Shown here: positions 27,173 through 35,985 of the stretch, piece after piece
How positions within the stretch are numbered: position 1 is the stretch's first letter
How the letters are laid out: the number at the start of each line of letters is the position of its first letter
DNA from: Alicyclobacillus contaminans DSM 17975
GTDB lineage: Bacteria > Bacillota > Bacilli > Alicyclobacillales > Alicyclobacillaceae
Assembly (NCBI RefSeq): GCF_000429525.1
Contig: NZ_AUCA01000004.1
Location: 50,442 to 114,441, forward strand
Direction of reading: 5' to 3'
DNA length: 64,000 nt
Notes under the pieces: generated by a model
The model's database searches: none
The model's input: only the letters and a program-made list of their open reading frames with translations
Told to the model about the DNA's origin: nothing
Position numbers and translations under genes: made by a program

Positions 27173-27952
27173 ATGCTGGCAGATGAGCGCAGGCGGCGAA
27201 TCTTGGATTGGTTGGAGCGAGCACAGAGCGCGACGGTTTCCGAATTGGCGGTGATGTTTGGAGCCTCGGAATCCACCATTCGTCGGGATCTGCAGGAACT
27301 CGACGAACAGGGCCTCCTGAAGCGAACCCACGGCGGGGCCGTGCCGTTGGAAATGGCCGGGTTTGAAGCTACCATTCAGGAGAAACACGCCCAACGTTTG
27401 GCGGAGAAAGTGCAGATTGCAAAGCGGGCGCTCGACATGATTCGGCCCGGGGATACGGTGCTGTTGGATTCGGGATCGACCACGCTGCAAATCGCTCGCC
27501 TGTTGCCGGACATGGACGTGACGGTGGTGACCAACAGCCTCGCCATCGCACAGGAACTGTCCACCTATCAACGCGTCCAGTTGGTGGTGCTCGGTGGTGA
27601 ACTGCGCACCACGACGGGGGCCATGGTCGGGCCGTTCACGGAGATGCTGCTCGCTCAACTGCACGTGGATCGGCTGTTTCTGGGCGCGAATGGCGTGGAT
27701 TTCGTGCACGGTATCACCACGCCGAACGCGGTCGAGGCGGCGACCAAGCGGGCCATGATGCGCGCGGCCCGAGAAGTGGTACTGGTTGCCGACCACAGCA
27801 AACTGCGTCAGCGAAGTTTGGTGAAGATCTGCGATATGGGCGATGTGGACACGTTCATTACGGATGCACCGCTTTCAGCCACGGATCTGGAGCGCTTGGC
27901 GCACGAAACGGTATGCGTGCAATTCGCGGGAGAAGCTCAACAAGGGGATTGA
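27173..27952 (+). CDS. fruR: DeoR-family regulator of fructose utilisation
   Basis: 259 residues. The N-terminal DeoR helix-turn-helix is clear (ERRRRILDWL, then VSELAVMFGASESTIRRDL and LKRTHGGAV), followed by the sugar-phosphate-binding DeoR C-terminal domain with DSGSTTLQIA and GANGVD. It sits first in the operon with fruK and fruA, so it is expected to repress it and to be released by fructose-1-phosphate. The ATG at 27173 follows GGGGGTGA. Confidence 0.9.
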   Translation: MLADERRRRILDWLERAQSATVSELAVMFGASESTIRRDLQELDEQGLLKRTHGGAVPLEMAGFEATIQEKHAQRLAEKVQIAKRALDMIRPGDTVLLDSGSTTLQIARLLPDMDVTVVTNSLAIAQELSTYQRVQLVVLGGELRTTTGAMVGPFTEMLLAQLHVDRLFLGANGVDFVHGITTPNAVEAATKRAMMRAAREVVLVADHSKLRQRSLVKICDMGDVDTFITDAPLSATDLERLAHETVCVQFAGEAQQGD

Positions 27953-27956
27953 CAGC

Positions 27957-28928
27957 ATGAACAATGTGGAGCAGTTGGGACAGAATCGACGCGTGGTGAC
28001 GGTGACGCTGACGCCGGCCGTGGACCTGTTCCTGCAGGTGGATACGCTGCAGCCGGGAACTCTGCACCGGGTGCCGGGGCCGCAACAGTTCGTGGGGGGC
28101 AAAGGCATCAACGTGGCGAAGGCGCTTCACGCCTTCGGGACCCCTGTGGTGGCGACCGGGTTTGTGGGCGGCGAACGCGGGCGCTGGATTGAATCCCAAC
28201 TGACAGAGGCCGGTATGGCGGTGCAATTTACACACACCGCTGCGGAAACTCGGTTGAACGTGAAGATTGTGGAGCAGGGTGGCCGCTTGACCGAGTTGAA
28301 CAGCGCTTCGGCGCCGCCCGCCGACGAGGAGTGGAGCTCGTTTTCGAAGCATCTGCGCGAATTGTCGAAGTCGGCTGCGTGGGTGGCCTTCTGCGGCAAG
28401 CTGCCGGATGGCTGCCGGGAGGACTGGTACCAGACGGCGATTGTGGAGGCGCGGAGCCTCGGTGTGAAGACGCTGTTGGATTCCAGTGGCCGCGCATTGC
28501 ACCAGGGCATACTGGCGGGCCCGGACATCATCAAGCCGAACCATCACGAGCTGGAGGAACTGGTGGGTCGCCCGCTTGCAACGGATGCGGATGTGGTGGA
28601 CGCGGCGCGCGCAGTGGTCCATGCCGGGGTGCACTTGGTCGTTGTGTCTTTAGGAGCCCGCGGAATGCTCGCTGTGGCTGCTGAACGCGCGTGGCGAATC
28701 GAGGTGCCCGCCGTGGAAGTGGTTTCGGCTGTGGGCGCCGGCGACACCGCGGTGGCAGGTTTGTTGCACGCGCTGGTGAGCGGACGGGACGTGGAACAGG
28801 CGCTTCGCTTCGCGGCGGCCGCTGCGACGGCGGCCGTGCAAACATCCGGCACCATGCGGCCCGACAACGCGGCGGTGATGCAAATGATGGAGCGGATTCG
28901 GATTTCGGAATGGAGGGGAGTATTGTGA
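27957..28928 (+). CDS. fruK: 1-phosphofructokinase
   Basis: 323-residue PfkB-family kinase that converts fructose-1-phosphate to fructose-1,6-bisphosphate. TLTPAVDLFLQVD at the start, GGKGINVAKALHAFG (substrate loop), and VVSAVGAGDTAVAGLLHAL (anion hole with the catalytic Asp of GAGD) are diagnostic. It starts 4 bases after the fruR stop (AAGGGGAT ribosome site) and overlaps fruA by 4 bases. Confidence 0.92.
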   Translation: MNNVEQLGQNRRVVTVTLTPAVDLFLQVDTLQPGTLHRVPGPQQFVGGKGINVAKALHAFGTPVVATGFVGGERGRWIESQLTEAGMAVQFTHTAAETRLNVKIVEQGGRLTELNSASAPPADEEWSSFSKHLRELSKSAAWVAFCGKLPDGCREDWYQTAIVEARSLGVKTLLDSSGRALHQGILAGPDIIKPNHHELEELVGRPLATDADVVDAARAVVHAGVHLVVVSLGARGMLAVAAERAWRIEVPAVEVVSAVGAGDTAVAGLLHALVSGRDVEQALRFAAAAATAAVQTSGTMRPDNAAVMQMMERIRISEWRGVL

Positions 28929-30346
28929 CGACGAAACTGGTTGCTGTCACCGCCTGTCCAACGGGCATTGCGCACACCTACATGGCGCAGGAGTCGCTGT
29001 TGCGAGCGGCGGAAAAGATGGGCGTGGAGATAAAGGTGGAGACGCAGGGAGCATCCGGCGTGGAGCAGGCGCTGACGGAAGAGGACATCCGCGCCGCCGA
29101 TGCCGTCATCATCGCCGCGGACAAAGCGGTCGATTTGGATCGATTTCATGGAAAGCGCTTGCTGCAAACGTCGGTCACCAGCGCCATTAAAGCGCCGCAG
29201 CAACTCATAGAGGACGCTTTGAAGCAGCCGGTGTGCGGCGCCGAGCGCGGGAGCGACTACCTGAGTCAGGTCGCGGAAGGCAAGGCGCAAAAGAAAGCGA
29301 GTATGCCGGCGGGGTATCGTCATCTGATGAACGGCGTGTCGCACATGCTGCCGTTGGTGGTGGCGGGCGGCATTTTTATCGCGCTGTCGTTCGCGGTGGA
29401 CATCGACAATCAATCACCGCTGGCGCAGGCATTCATGAATATTGGTAGTAAATCAGCGTTCGCATTGTTCGTGCCGATTCTCGCCGCGTTCATCGCGCAG
29501 TCCATCGGTGACCGGCCCGCGTTCGCGGCTGGGTTGATTGGCGGCTGGATTGGCACGCAGGGGTGGATGTTCGGCGACGACAATGCCAGCGCGGGTTATC
29601 TCGGCGGCATTTTGGCTGGATTCTTGGCAGGCTACGTCACGAAGTGGTTGAAGCAGTGGATCCGGCTGCCGCGGGCGCTCGAAGGGCTGATGCCGGTGCT
29701 GATCTTGCCTGTGCTGTCGGTCGGAATTGTCGGATTGCTGATGATTTTCGTGCTCGGTTCGCCCATTGCCGCAGTCATGCAGTGGATGAAGAACGGCCTG
29801 GACAGCATCGGCGCCACAGGCTCCGTGGGGATTGGCCTGTTGCTCGGTGCCATGATGGCGTTCGACATGGGCGGTCCCGTGAACAAGGTGGCGTATCTCT
29901 TCGCGGTGGGACTGCTCGGCAGTCATACGCACGAGTCCGAGGTGATTATGGCGGCTGTGATGGGCGCTGGAATGGTACCGCCGTTGGCGGTGTCGTTTGC
30001 AACCTTCATCAACAAGCGCAAATTCCTGCCGGAGGAACGGGAGGCGGGGAAAGTGGCTCTGGTGCTCGGCGCCTGCTTCATCACCGAGGGGGCCATTCCC
30101 TTCGCCACCAACGATCCGTTCCGCGTGATTCCATCCATCATGGTGGGTTCGGCGGTCACAGGGGCTCTGAGCATGCTGTTCCAGGTCACTCTGCCCGCGC
30201 CGCACGGAGGAATTTTCGTCTTCCCGCTGATCGGGAACGTGGTTCAGTACATCCTCGCCATCTTGATTGGCGCGGTCGTCAGCGCCGGATTGATTCTTGT
30301 GCTGAAGAAACCCGTGATGCAACAGGACACGAGCGTGGCCGCGTAA
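28925..30346 (+). CDS. fruA: PTS fructose transporter, EIIBC components
   Basis: 473 residues. The N-terminal EIIB domain has the phosphorylated Cys11 in VTACPTGIAHTYMA. From about residue 125 follows an EIIC membrane domain with some nine spans (HMLPLVVAGGIFIALSFAVD, GLLLGAMMAFDMGGPVNK). It takes up fructose as fructose-1-phosphate. No EIIA domain is present in the protein, and no separate EIIA is seen in the operon, so it must be supplied from elsewhere. Start GTG overlaps the fruK stop (GTGA). Confidence 0.92.
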   Translation: MTTKLVAVTACPTGIAHTYMAQESLLRAAEKMGVEIKVETQGASGVEQALTEEDIRAADAVIIAADKAVDLDRFHGKRLLQTSVTSAIKAPQQLIEDALKQPVCGAERGSDYLSQVAEGKAQKKASMPAGYRHLMNGVSHMLPLVVAGGIFIALSFAVDIDNQSPLAQAFMNIGSKSAFALFVPILAAFIAQSIGDRPAFAAGLIGGWIGTQGWMFGDDNASAGYLGGILAGFLAGYVTKWLKQWIRLPRALEGLMPVLILPVLSVGIVGLLMIFVLGSPIAAVMQWMKNGLDSIGATGSVGIGLLLGAMMAFDMGGPVNKVAYLFAVGLLGSHTHESEVIMAAVMGAGMVPPLAVSFATFINKRKFLPEEREAGKVALVLGACFITEGAIPFATNDPFRVIPSIMVGSAVTGALSMLFQVTLPAPHGGIFVFPLIGNVVQYILAILIGAVVSAGLILVLKKPVMQQDTSVAA

Positions 30347-30456
30347 AGGTGCCGGTGGTTCCGCATCGGCCGCGGATTCCAGGTGATGCTCAGATCGGAC
30401 TTAGATCTCTGTCCCTTGACGTGTATCTGTTGGCGAAAGCAGGAATGCTGCTGACC

Positions 30457-30496
30457 GCCGCTGGCTGCGCGGAGCCGAATCCGTCCAGCCGGCGGC
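30457..30496 (+). terminator. fru operon terminator
   Basis: 11-bp stem GCCGCTGGCTG / CAGCCGGCGGC with one G-T pair, loop of 18 bases, followed by TTCTTTG. It lies 110 bases after fruA; the rest of the 30,347-30,601 gap shows no gene. Confidence 0.5.
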
Positions 30497-30601
30497 TTCT
30501 TTGTGCCCCTCGCTGGCACGTTCGCGTTGGACGATCTCGTTGCGCGCACAGCACTTCCCGTGCGACAATGGGACAAGAGTGAAGCGAAGAGGTGAACGGA
30601 C

Positions 30602-31777
30602 ATGCGGTATCCAACATCCCAACGAATGCAACAGTTGCCCAAACAGTTTTTTGCCGGTCTTGTGGCGCAGGTGAACGCACGCATGCAGGCGGGTCACGAC
30701 GTCATCAACCTCGGACAGGGAAATCCGGATCAACCAACGCCTTCCCACATCGTGGAGGCCCTGCGAGAGGCCGCGCTCGATCCATCGACGCACCGCTATC
30801 CTCCGTTCACCGGACTGCCGGAGTTGAAAGCGGCGGTTGCAGCATTTTACGCCCGGGAATACGGGGTTTCTCTCAATCCGGACACAGAAGTGGCGGTCTT
30901 GTTTGGCGGCAAAACCGGACTGGTGGAGTTGAGTGAGATCTATCTGAATCCGGGGGATGTCGCGCTGGTGCCGAGCCCAGGGTATCCAGATTACTGGAGC
31001 GGCATTGCGCTCGCCGGGGGGCGTATGGAAAAGATGCCGCTGTTGCCGGACAACGCATACTTGCCGGATTTGTCGGCTATTCCAGCGTCCGTGCGCGGCG
31101 CCGCCAAGCTGATGTTTCTCAATTATCCGAATAATCCCACCGGCGCCACCGCAACCTCGACGTTTTTCGAGGACGTGGTGCGGTTTGCGGATCAACACGG
31201 CGTACTGGTGATTCACGACTTTGCGTACGGGGCCATTGGCTTTGATGGCGTGAAACCGCCGTCGTTCCTGCAGACGCCGGGCGCCAAAGCCATTGGCGTC
31301 GAAATTTACACCATGAGCAAGACCTTCAACATGGCGGGCTGGCGGATTGCATTCCTGGTTGGGAATGAAGAGGTGGTAAGGGCTGTGAACCAGTTTCAGG
31401 ACCACTACTACGTGTCTCTGTTCGCCGCGGTCCAACGCGCGGCCATCGCTGCGCTGACCGGGCCTCAACAGTGCGTGACAGATTTGGTTCGGATGTACGA
31501 ACGCCGTCGCGACGCGTTCGTCGGCGCGCTGCGCGAACACGGGGTGGTGTGTCCGAGCCCTGGCGGATCGTTTTTCGTCTGGATGCCGGTGCCGCAGGGC
31601 TTTTCCGCCACCACCTTCGCGGAGTTTCTGCTCACGGAGGCGAATGTGGCGGTGGCACCGGGCGTCGGATTTGGCGAACACGGCGAGGGATACGTTCGCG
31701 TGGGACTGCTCACCACCGAAGATAGACTTCGCGAGGCGGCGCTGCGGATTGCCGGGGCGGTGCGCGTTCATTCGTAA
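30602..31777 (+). CDS. PLP-dependent class I/II aminotransferase
   Basis: 391 residues. Fold-type I signatures: INLGQGNPDQPTP at the substrate end, NYPNNPTGA, DFAYG for the cofactor-binding Asp/Tyr, and the Schiff-base lysine in YTMSKTFNMAGWRI. The sequence resembles the aspartate/LL-diaminopimelate/MtnE-like group of Bacillus aminotransferases; which amino acid it acts on is not clear. Ribosome site GAAGAGGTG upstream of the ATG. It is a single gene ending at a bidirectional terminator. Confidence 0.85.
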   Translation: MRYPTSQRMQQLPKQFFAGLVAQVNARMQAGHDVINLGQGNPDQPTPSHIVEALREAALDPSTHRYPPFTGLPELKAAVAAFYAREYGVSLNPDTEVAVLFGGKTGLVELSEIYLNPGDVALVPSPGYPDYWSGIALAGGRMEKMPLLPDNAYLPDLSAIPASVRGAAKLMFLNYPNNPTGATATSTFFEDVVRFADQHGVLVIHDFAYGAIGFDGVKPPSFLQTPGAKAIGVEIYTMSKTFNMAGWRIAFLVGNEEVVRAVNQFQDHYYVSLFAAVQRAAIAALTGPQQCVTDLVRMYERRRDAFVGALREHGVVCPSPGGSFFVWMPVPQGFSATTFAEFLLTEANVAVAPGVGFGEHGEGYVRVGLLTTEDRLREAALRIAGAVRVHS

Positions 31778-31812
31778 CGGTCCCCTCTGCGAGCGGGGGA
31801 AGCGAACAAAAA

Positions 31813-31842
31813 ACGTGGCGAGGACACGCGTCCTCACCACGT
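31813..31842. terminator. bidirectional terminator
   Basis: ACGTGG-C-GAGGAC pairs with GTCCTC-A-CCACGT around loop ACGC (one C/A mismatch). On the minus strand it runs into GTTTTTTTGTTC, a strong T-tract for the secreted-protein operon. Confidence 0.8.
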
Positions 31843-31845
31843 CCA

Positions 31846-32604
31846 TCAGGGGCGTTCCGGTCCTTCGCCGGGCTGGGTTTTGCTGCGAAACTTGTCCGCC
31901 AACTGAATCAGCCACAGGCGGTGGTAAGGGACCTGGTACAACACCGGCTCGACGCGGCTGTCCCCAGGTCCCAGGCGGTACATCCAGATGGTCGTTTCGT
32001 TGCGGATGCCCTCGTGCATTCGAATACCGAGGTGGATGGAATCCCGATAACCATTTTTGTACGCGATGGCACCGAGTTGGCCGTGCAGCTCGGCCACCAT
32101 CGGCCGAAACCTCGGATCGCGCAGAACGGGGGCGTCCGCCCAGGGCGTGAGCCCGTCCGCCCCTGTGTGCAGCCGCTGTTCGGTCTCCAGAATCACCACC
32201 TCCGCTCCCTGGATGGGCTGCTGGCTCCGCCCATCGATGACGCGGATCCGCAGCTGAGATCTGGGAATCGGCACATACGGGGAGAATTTGTTGGTGGGCT
32301 CGGTCGGATTGGCCGGTCTCGGCGTCGGCTGCGGTGCTGGTGACGCATTCTGACCCGGCTGCGGTCTCGCATCGTTCGCAGGCGAGGTTTGTCCCGCCCG
32401 AGGTTGTGCGGGATGCTGCAGCTGCGTTCGCTGCGGATGCGCTGGCGTTGGTGCGGTTGTCTGCGTCCCTTCCGCAGGTGCCGCGACGGTGGGGACGGCG
32501 GTCCCGCCGCACGTCCCTGGAACGTTGGGCAGTGACCACAGCCCCAGGCCTGCGGCCACCAGGCACAGGCCAACGGTCTTACCAGTTGGAAACCTCTTGA
32601 ACAC
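31846..32604 (-). CDS. secreted protein with proline-rich linker and Ig-like regulatory domain
   Basis: 252 residues from a GTG with GGAGGTG 8 bases upstream. A hydrophobic N-terminus (TVGLCLVAAGLGLWSL) suggests a signal peptide or anchor. About residues 38-105 form a Pro/Gln/Ala/Thr-rich linker. From about residue 115 (LRIRVIDGRSQQPIQGAEVVI) the sequence resembles a carboxypeptidase-regulatory-like beta-sandwich. It follows the SpoIID-domain gene by 25 bases and the two are probably one operon working outside the membrane. Function not known. Confidence 0.6.
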   Translation of the reverse strand: MFKRFPTGKTVGLCLVAAGLGLWSLPNVPGTCGGTAVPTVAAPAEGTQTTAPTPAHPQRTQLQHPAQPRAGQTSPANDARPQPGQNASPAPQPTPRPANPTEPTNKFSPYVPIPRSQLRIRVIDGRSQQPIQGAEVVILETEQRLHTGADGLTPWADAPVLRDPRFRPMVAELHGQLGAIAYKNGYRDSIHLGIRMHEGIRNETTIWMYRLGPGDSRVEPVLYQVPYHRLWLIQLADKFRSKTQPGEGPERP

Positions 32605-32629
32605 TGTTCACACCTCCTGCACACCGCCG

Positions 32630-33259
32630 TCAGGGAACGCGGCGCAGCGCTCTGTCCATGTAGTAAAACTGCAGAATCTGTACGTAGTTGCGGCCGCGTT
32701 CGGCCCAATACTGACTGCCCCATTGAGCCATTTTCTGGGCATTGCGATACTGCCAGTTCGGGTCGTTCTCATACCCGGCGCGGTAGTTTAATTCGATGAT
32801 TTCACCGTTCGGCTTGACATACACATACCGCCGCAGCGATTCGACGGCGCGGTTTGTATCCTCCTGTCTCGACCAAGCCCGATAGGTCTGGAAATTGACG
32901 GTATTGTCCACGTCGAACGTGAAACCGTCAATCGTCACCGGATGCAAGTGGTGGTACCAGGCGAACATCTTGACCGCCATCGCACCCGCCCGCAGCGAGT
33001 CCGGATGCCACGACGGCATCCACTCATTGGGCAGGACGTCTTCCACATATTGTTCAAAGGGCACCGTTTGCACCCAGGCGATGCGCCCGCGCGGATCCGA
33101 TTCTCCGCTGACATTCTGTTGACGAATGGCGACGCGAATCACGCTCGGCGGCGCGGTGTTGTAGATGGTATTCACCTGTGCGCTGGCTTGCGGTGGAACC
33201 AGCGCGCCGACGAAGTAAACCAAGGCACAGGCAAACCCGGACATCCATCGTTTCTTCAT
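32630..33259 (-). CDS. secreted SpoIID/LytB-domain protein
   Basis: 209 residues. A signal peptide is clear (KKRWMSGFACALVYFVGALVPPQASA). The SpoIID domain follows, with VPFEQYVEDVLPNEWMPSW then HPDSLRAGAMAVKMFAWY, including the conserved Glu in PNEW. SpoIID-type proteins cleave glycan strands of denuded peptidoglycan during engulfment; this short version may act in spore or wall remodelling. The ATG has GGGGGAGG just upstream. It leads the two-gene secreted operon. Confidence 0.75.
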   Translation of the reverse strand: MKKRWMSGFACALVYFVGALVPPQASAQVNTIYNTAPPSVIRVAIRQQNVSGESDPRGRIAWVQTVPFEQYVEDVLPNEWMPSWHPDSLRAGAMAVKMFAWYHHLHPVTIDGFTFDVDNTVNFQTYRAWSRQEDTNRAVESLRRYVYVKPNGEIIELNYRAGYENDPNWQYRNAQKMAQWGSQYWAERGRNYVQILQFYYMDRALRRVP

Positions 33260-33354
33260 AGGCCTCCCCCTGCTGTGCGAGATTCAGAGATACCGTTACC
33301 TTTCCCAGGCCCTGCGGGAGCTATGCACGGACGGCGCCTGAGAAGCGCCTGCGC

Positions 33355-33383
33355 ATGACATTGCGGTCGGGAATCGGTACAAT
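33355..33383 (+). promoter_or_regulatory. promoter of ywhD operon
   Basis: ATGACA (33355-33360), 17-base spacer, TACAAT (33378-33383); each hexamer one mismatch from consensus, 67 bases before the ATG. Confidence 0.65.
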
Positions 33384-33449
33384 AAGTGCGTCTCCCAAGG
33401 CTTCGGCTGCTGGCGGGCGGCGGAACCACCGCGACGAAGGAGGATGGCC

Positions 33450-33920
33450 ATGGAGAAGCTCGGCTTGACGGGAAAGAGCAATCACAGCGCGGATGACACG
33501 TTGAAGGGATTGTCCGCACTATTTGTCGATGGCGATAAGGTGTTTGTGGACAACGGCGCGATTCATGCAAAGAGTCAATTGGAGCGCTCATTGACCTTTG
33601 TGAAATCGGCTGACGAATTGACAGATCCTCGCACGGTGTACGTGTTTTGGATTACGCTGAAGCGCAGAGACGGGCAGATGGGATTTCACGGTGCGATGCC
33701 GTTTGTATTGCTGGTTGACGAAACCAACCGTCTGGGGTACAAATCACTTGCGGAACAGGTCAATAAAATGGACAAGGCTGTCAAGGGGCAGGTGGATGTG
33801 ACGGGGGTGCCGGAGGCTGTTGTCGCAGCTGCGCGGGACTATCTCGTGCGCGTGCGGCCGGACCTGTGGGAACACGCCGCCCCCGAATTTCGCGCCGCAT
33901 TCGCCGGCTCTGCCGAATAG
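33450..33920 (+). CDS. ywhD: YwhD family protein
   Basis: 156 residues. The central IHAKSQLERSLTFVKSADE and the later GYKSLAEQVNKMDKAVKG followed by LWEHAAPEF match the conserved core of Bacillus YwhD, whose function is not established. The ATG at 33450 is preferred over the ATG at 33444 because AAGGAGG lies 6-7 bases upstream of it. It begins a likely operon with the amino acid decarboxylase. Confidence 0.85.
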   Translation: MEKLGLTGKSNHSADDTLKGLSALFVDGDKVFVDNGAIHAKSQLERSLTFVKSADELTDPRTVYVFWITLKRRDGQMGFHGAMPFVLLVDETNRLGYKSLAEQVNKMDKAVKGQVDVTGVPEAVVAAARDYLVRVRPDLWEHAAPEFRAAFAGSAE

Positions 33921-33936
33921 AGAGAGGGGTAGCTCG

Positions 33937-35397
33937 TTGAATCAATCGGAAACACCGCTGTTCACAGGCTTATTGAACCACGTGAAACGGCAGCCGCTGC
34001 AGTTTCACATTCCCGGGCACAAGCGCGGCCGCGGCATGGACGACGACTTCCAATCGTTCATCGGGGAGAATGCGCTGGCTCTGGATCTCATTAACATTGC
34101 TCCCCTGGACGATCTGCACAATCCAACCGGCATGATCAAGCGGGCGCAGGAATTGGCGGCGGAAGCGTTCGGCGCTGACTATACCTTTTTTTCTGTGCAG
34201 GGCACCAGTACGGCCATCATGACCATGGTGCTGGCCACGGTGGGACCTGGCGACAAAATTCTCGTGCCGCGCAATGTGCACAAGTCCGTGCTCACAGCGG
34301 TCATGCTGGCGGACGCCATGCCGGTCTTCCTGCATCCGGAGGTGGACCACGAACTCGGGATTATGCACGGATTGTCCGTTGAAACGGTGGAGAAGGCCTT
34401 CGAAGACCATCCGGATGCCAAGGCCATTGTCGTCATCAACCCGACCTATTTCGGCGTGGCGGCGGATTTGCAGCGCATTGTGGAGCTGGCTCACGCGCGC
34501 GGCGTGGCGGTGCTCGTGGATGAGGCGCATGGGAGTCTCACGCCGTTTCACGAACGGCTGCCCATGTCGGCCATGCAGGCAGGGGCGGACATGGCGGCCA
34601 CCAGCGTGCACAAACTGGGCGGATCGATGACGCAATCGAGCGTGCTCAACGTGCGGGAAGGTTTGGTCGATCCGCGGCACGTCCAAGTCGTGCTCAGCAT
34701 GCTGACAACCACATCCACCTCCTATCTGCTGTTGGCTTCGCTCGACGTCGCCCGCAAACAGCTCGCGCTGCACGGGCGGGAGCGGGTGGAAAAAGCGATT
34801 CGCCTGGCCGACGACGCAAGGCGCCGCATCAATGCCATCCCCGGCCTGTACTGTCCCGGCGAGGAAATCCTGCACAGCAGTGCAACCTATGCGTTGGATC
34901 CGACCAAGCTGACGGTGTGCGTGAAGGATCTGGGCATCCGCGGCTTCGACGTGGAACAGATGCTGCGCGAGGAGTACAACATCGAGGTCGAGTTGAGCGA
35001 CTTGTACAACGTGCTGTGCATCATTTCCTGGGGGGACGACGAGGCGGACGTGAACGCGTTGGTGCATGCGCTGGAACAGATTTCGCAGCTGTACAAAGAC
35101 AACATCGACCGCCGCAGCGCGGTGGTGAAGACACCGTCCATGCCGGTGCTGAGCATGTCGCCCCGCAGGGCGTTTTATGCGGAGACGGAAATCGTTCCAC
35201 TCCACGCGTCCGTCGGACGAACGATTGCAGAAATGATTATGGTCTATCCGCCGGGAATACCGATTTTGCTTCCCGGGGAAATTGTGACGCAGGACAACAT
35301 CGATTATATTGAGGAAAACCTTCGGGCTGGGCTTCCTGTACAAGGCCCGGATGATCCGGAGATTCGCTACGTCAAAGTGGTGAAGTCAGCCGGTTGA
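33937..35397 (+). CDS. speA: PLP-dependent arginine/lysine/ornithine decarboxylase
   Basis: 486 residues of the Orn/Lys/Arg decarboxylase family (fold type I). The start motif LQFHIPGHKRGRGMD and the PLP lysine in ATSVHKLGGSMTQSSVL are clear, and DEAHGSLTPFHERLP supplies the cofactor-binding Asp. The length matches Bacillus SpeA (arginine decarboxylase, agmatine for polyamines); lysine decarboxylation by the YaaO branch cannot be excluded, so the symbol is provisional. The start is a TTG at 33937 with GAGAGGGG upstream, 16 bases after ywhD. Confidence 0.82.
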   Translation: MNQSETPLFTGLLNHVKRQPLQFHIPGHKRGRGMDDDFQSFIGENALALDLINIAPLDDLHNPTGMIKRAQELAAEAFGADYTFFSVQGTSTAIMTMVLATVGPGDKILVPRNVHKSVLTAVMLADAMPVFLHPEVDHELGIMHGLSVETVEKAFEDHPDAKAIVVINPTYFGVAADLQRIVELAHARGVAVLVDEAHGSLTPFHERLPMSAMQAGADMAATSVHKLGGSMTQSSVLNVREGLVDPRHVQVVLSMLTTTSTSYLLLASLDVARKQLALHGRERVEKAIRLADDARRRINAIPGLYCPGEEILHSSATYALDPTKLTVCVKDLGIRGFDVEQMLREEYNIEVELSDLYNVLCIISWGDDEADVNALVHALEQISQLYKDNIDRRSAVVKTPSMPVLSMSPRRAFYAETEIVPLHASVGRTIAEMIMVYPPGIPILLPGEIVTQDNIDYIEENLRAGLPVQGPDDPEIRYVKVVKSAG

Positions 35398-35437
35398 AAT
35401 CTTCCGTTCCAAGGGATGAAAGCGGGAGGGGATGACG

Positions 35438-35914
35438 TTGGCACAGTTGCAAGAGGGCCAGATGGCGCCCGCGTTCACACTGCCGGCGACGTCGGGCGGA
35501 GAGGTGTCGCTTGCGTCGCTCGCGGGCAAGGTGGTGGTGCTGTACTTTTATCCGAAAGACGACACGCCGGGCTGCACGTTGGAGGCCAAGACGTTCTGCA
35601 ATCTTTCGCCGGAGTTTGAGGCGGAGGGCGCTGCCATTCTCGGGGTATCCCGGGACAGCATCCCTTCTCACGAAAAGTTCATGGCCAAACATGCTCTGTC
35701 GGGATTGACCCTGCTGGCGGACACGGACGGCAGCGTCTGCGAGGCGTACGGAGTCATCAAGGAAAAGAACATGTACGGCAAAAAGGTCATGGGGATTGAA
35801 CGCACCACGTTTGTGTTGGACGGTGACGGCCGGATTGCGAAGATTTACCCCCGGGTCAAGGTGGATGGACACGCTGAGGCGGTTCTGACCTTCGTTCGCT
35901 CGCTGAAGGGTTGA
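35438..35914 (+). CDS. bcp: thiol peroxidase, Bcp/PrxQ type
   Basis: 158-residue peroxiredoxin that reduces hydrogen and organic peroxides with thioredoxin. The peroxidatic Cys46 lies in YFYPKDDTPGCTLEAKTF. The usual resolving Cys five residues later is absent; Cys54 lies eight residues on instead. The TTG at 35438 is chosen since GGGAGGGG is 6 bases upstream; the ATG at 35432 touches it. Short intergenic distance to speA suggests the same transcript. Confidence 0.9.
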   Translation: MAQLQEGQMAPAFTLPATSGGEVSLASLAGKVVVLYFYPKDDTPGCTLEAKTFCNLSPEFEAEGAAILGVSRDSIPSHEKFMAKHALSGLTLLADTDGSVCEAYGVIKEKNMYGKKVMGIERTTFVLDGDGRIAKIYPRVKVDGHAEAVLTFVRSLKG

Positions 35915-35932
35915 CGCGAGGCGGCGACGCCG

Positions 35933-35961
35933 TTCACAGACCGGTCCAATGGCGGTATACT
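35933..35961 (+). promoter_or_regulatory. promoter of the HesB/IscA gene
   Basis: TTCACA (35933-35938), 17-base spacer, TATACT (35956-35961); one mismatch in each hexamer. Confidence 0.8.
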
Positions 35962-35985
35962 AATGGAAGAAGGGAGTGTTGCGCT

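Noticed and set aside
33937..35397. Ornithine decarboxylase for a defence or virulence function
   Set aside because: Context (ywhD, peroxiredoxin) and length fit the housekeeping polyamine enzyme.
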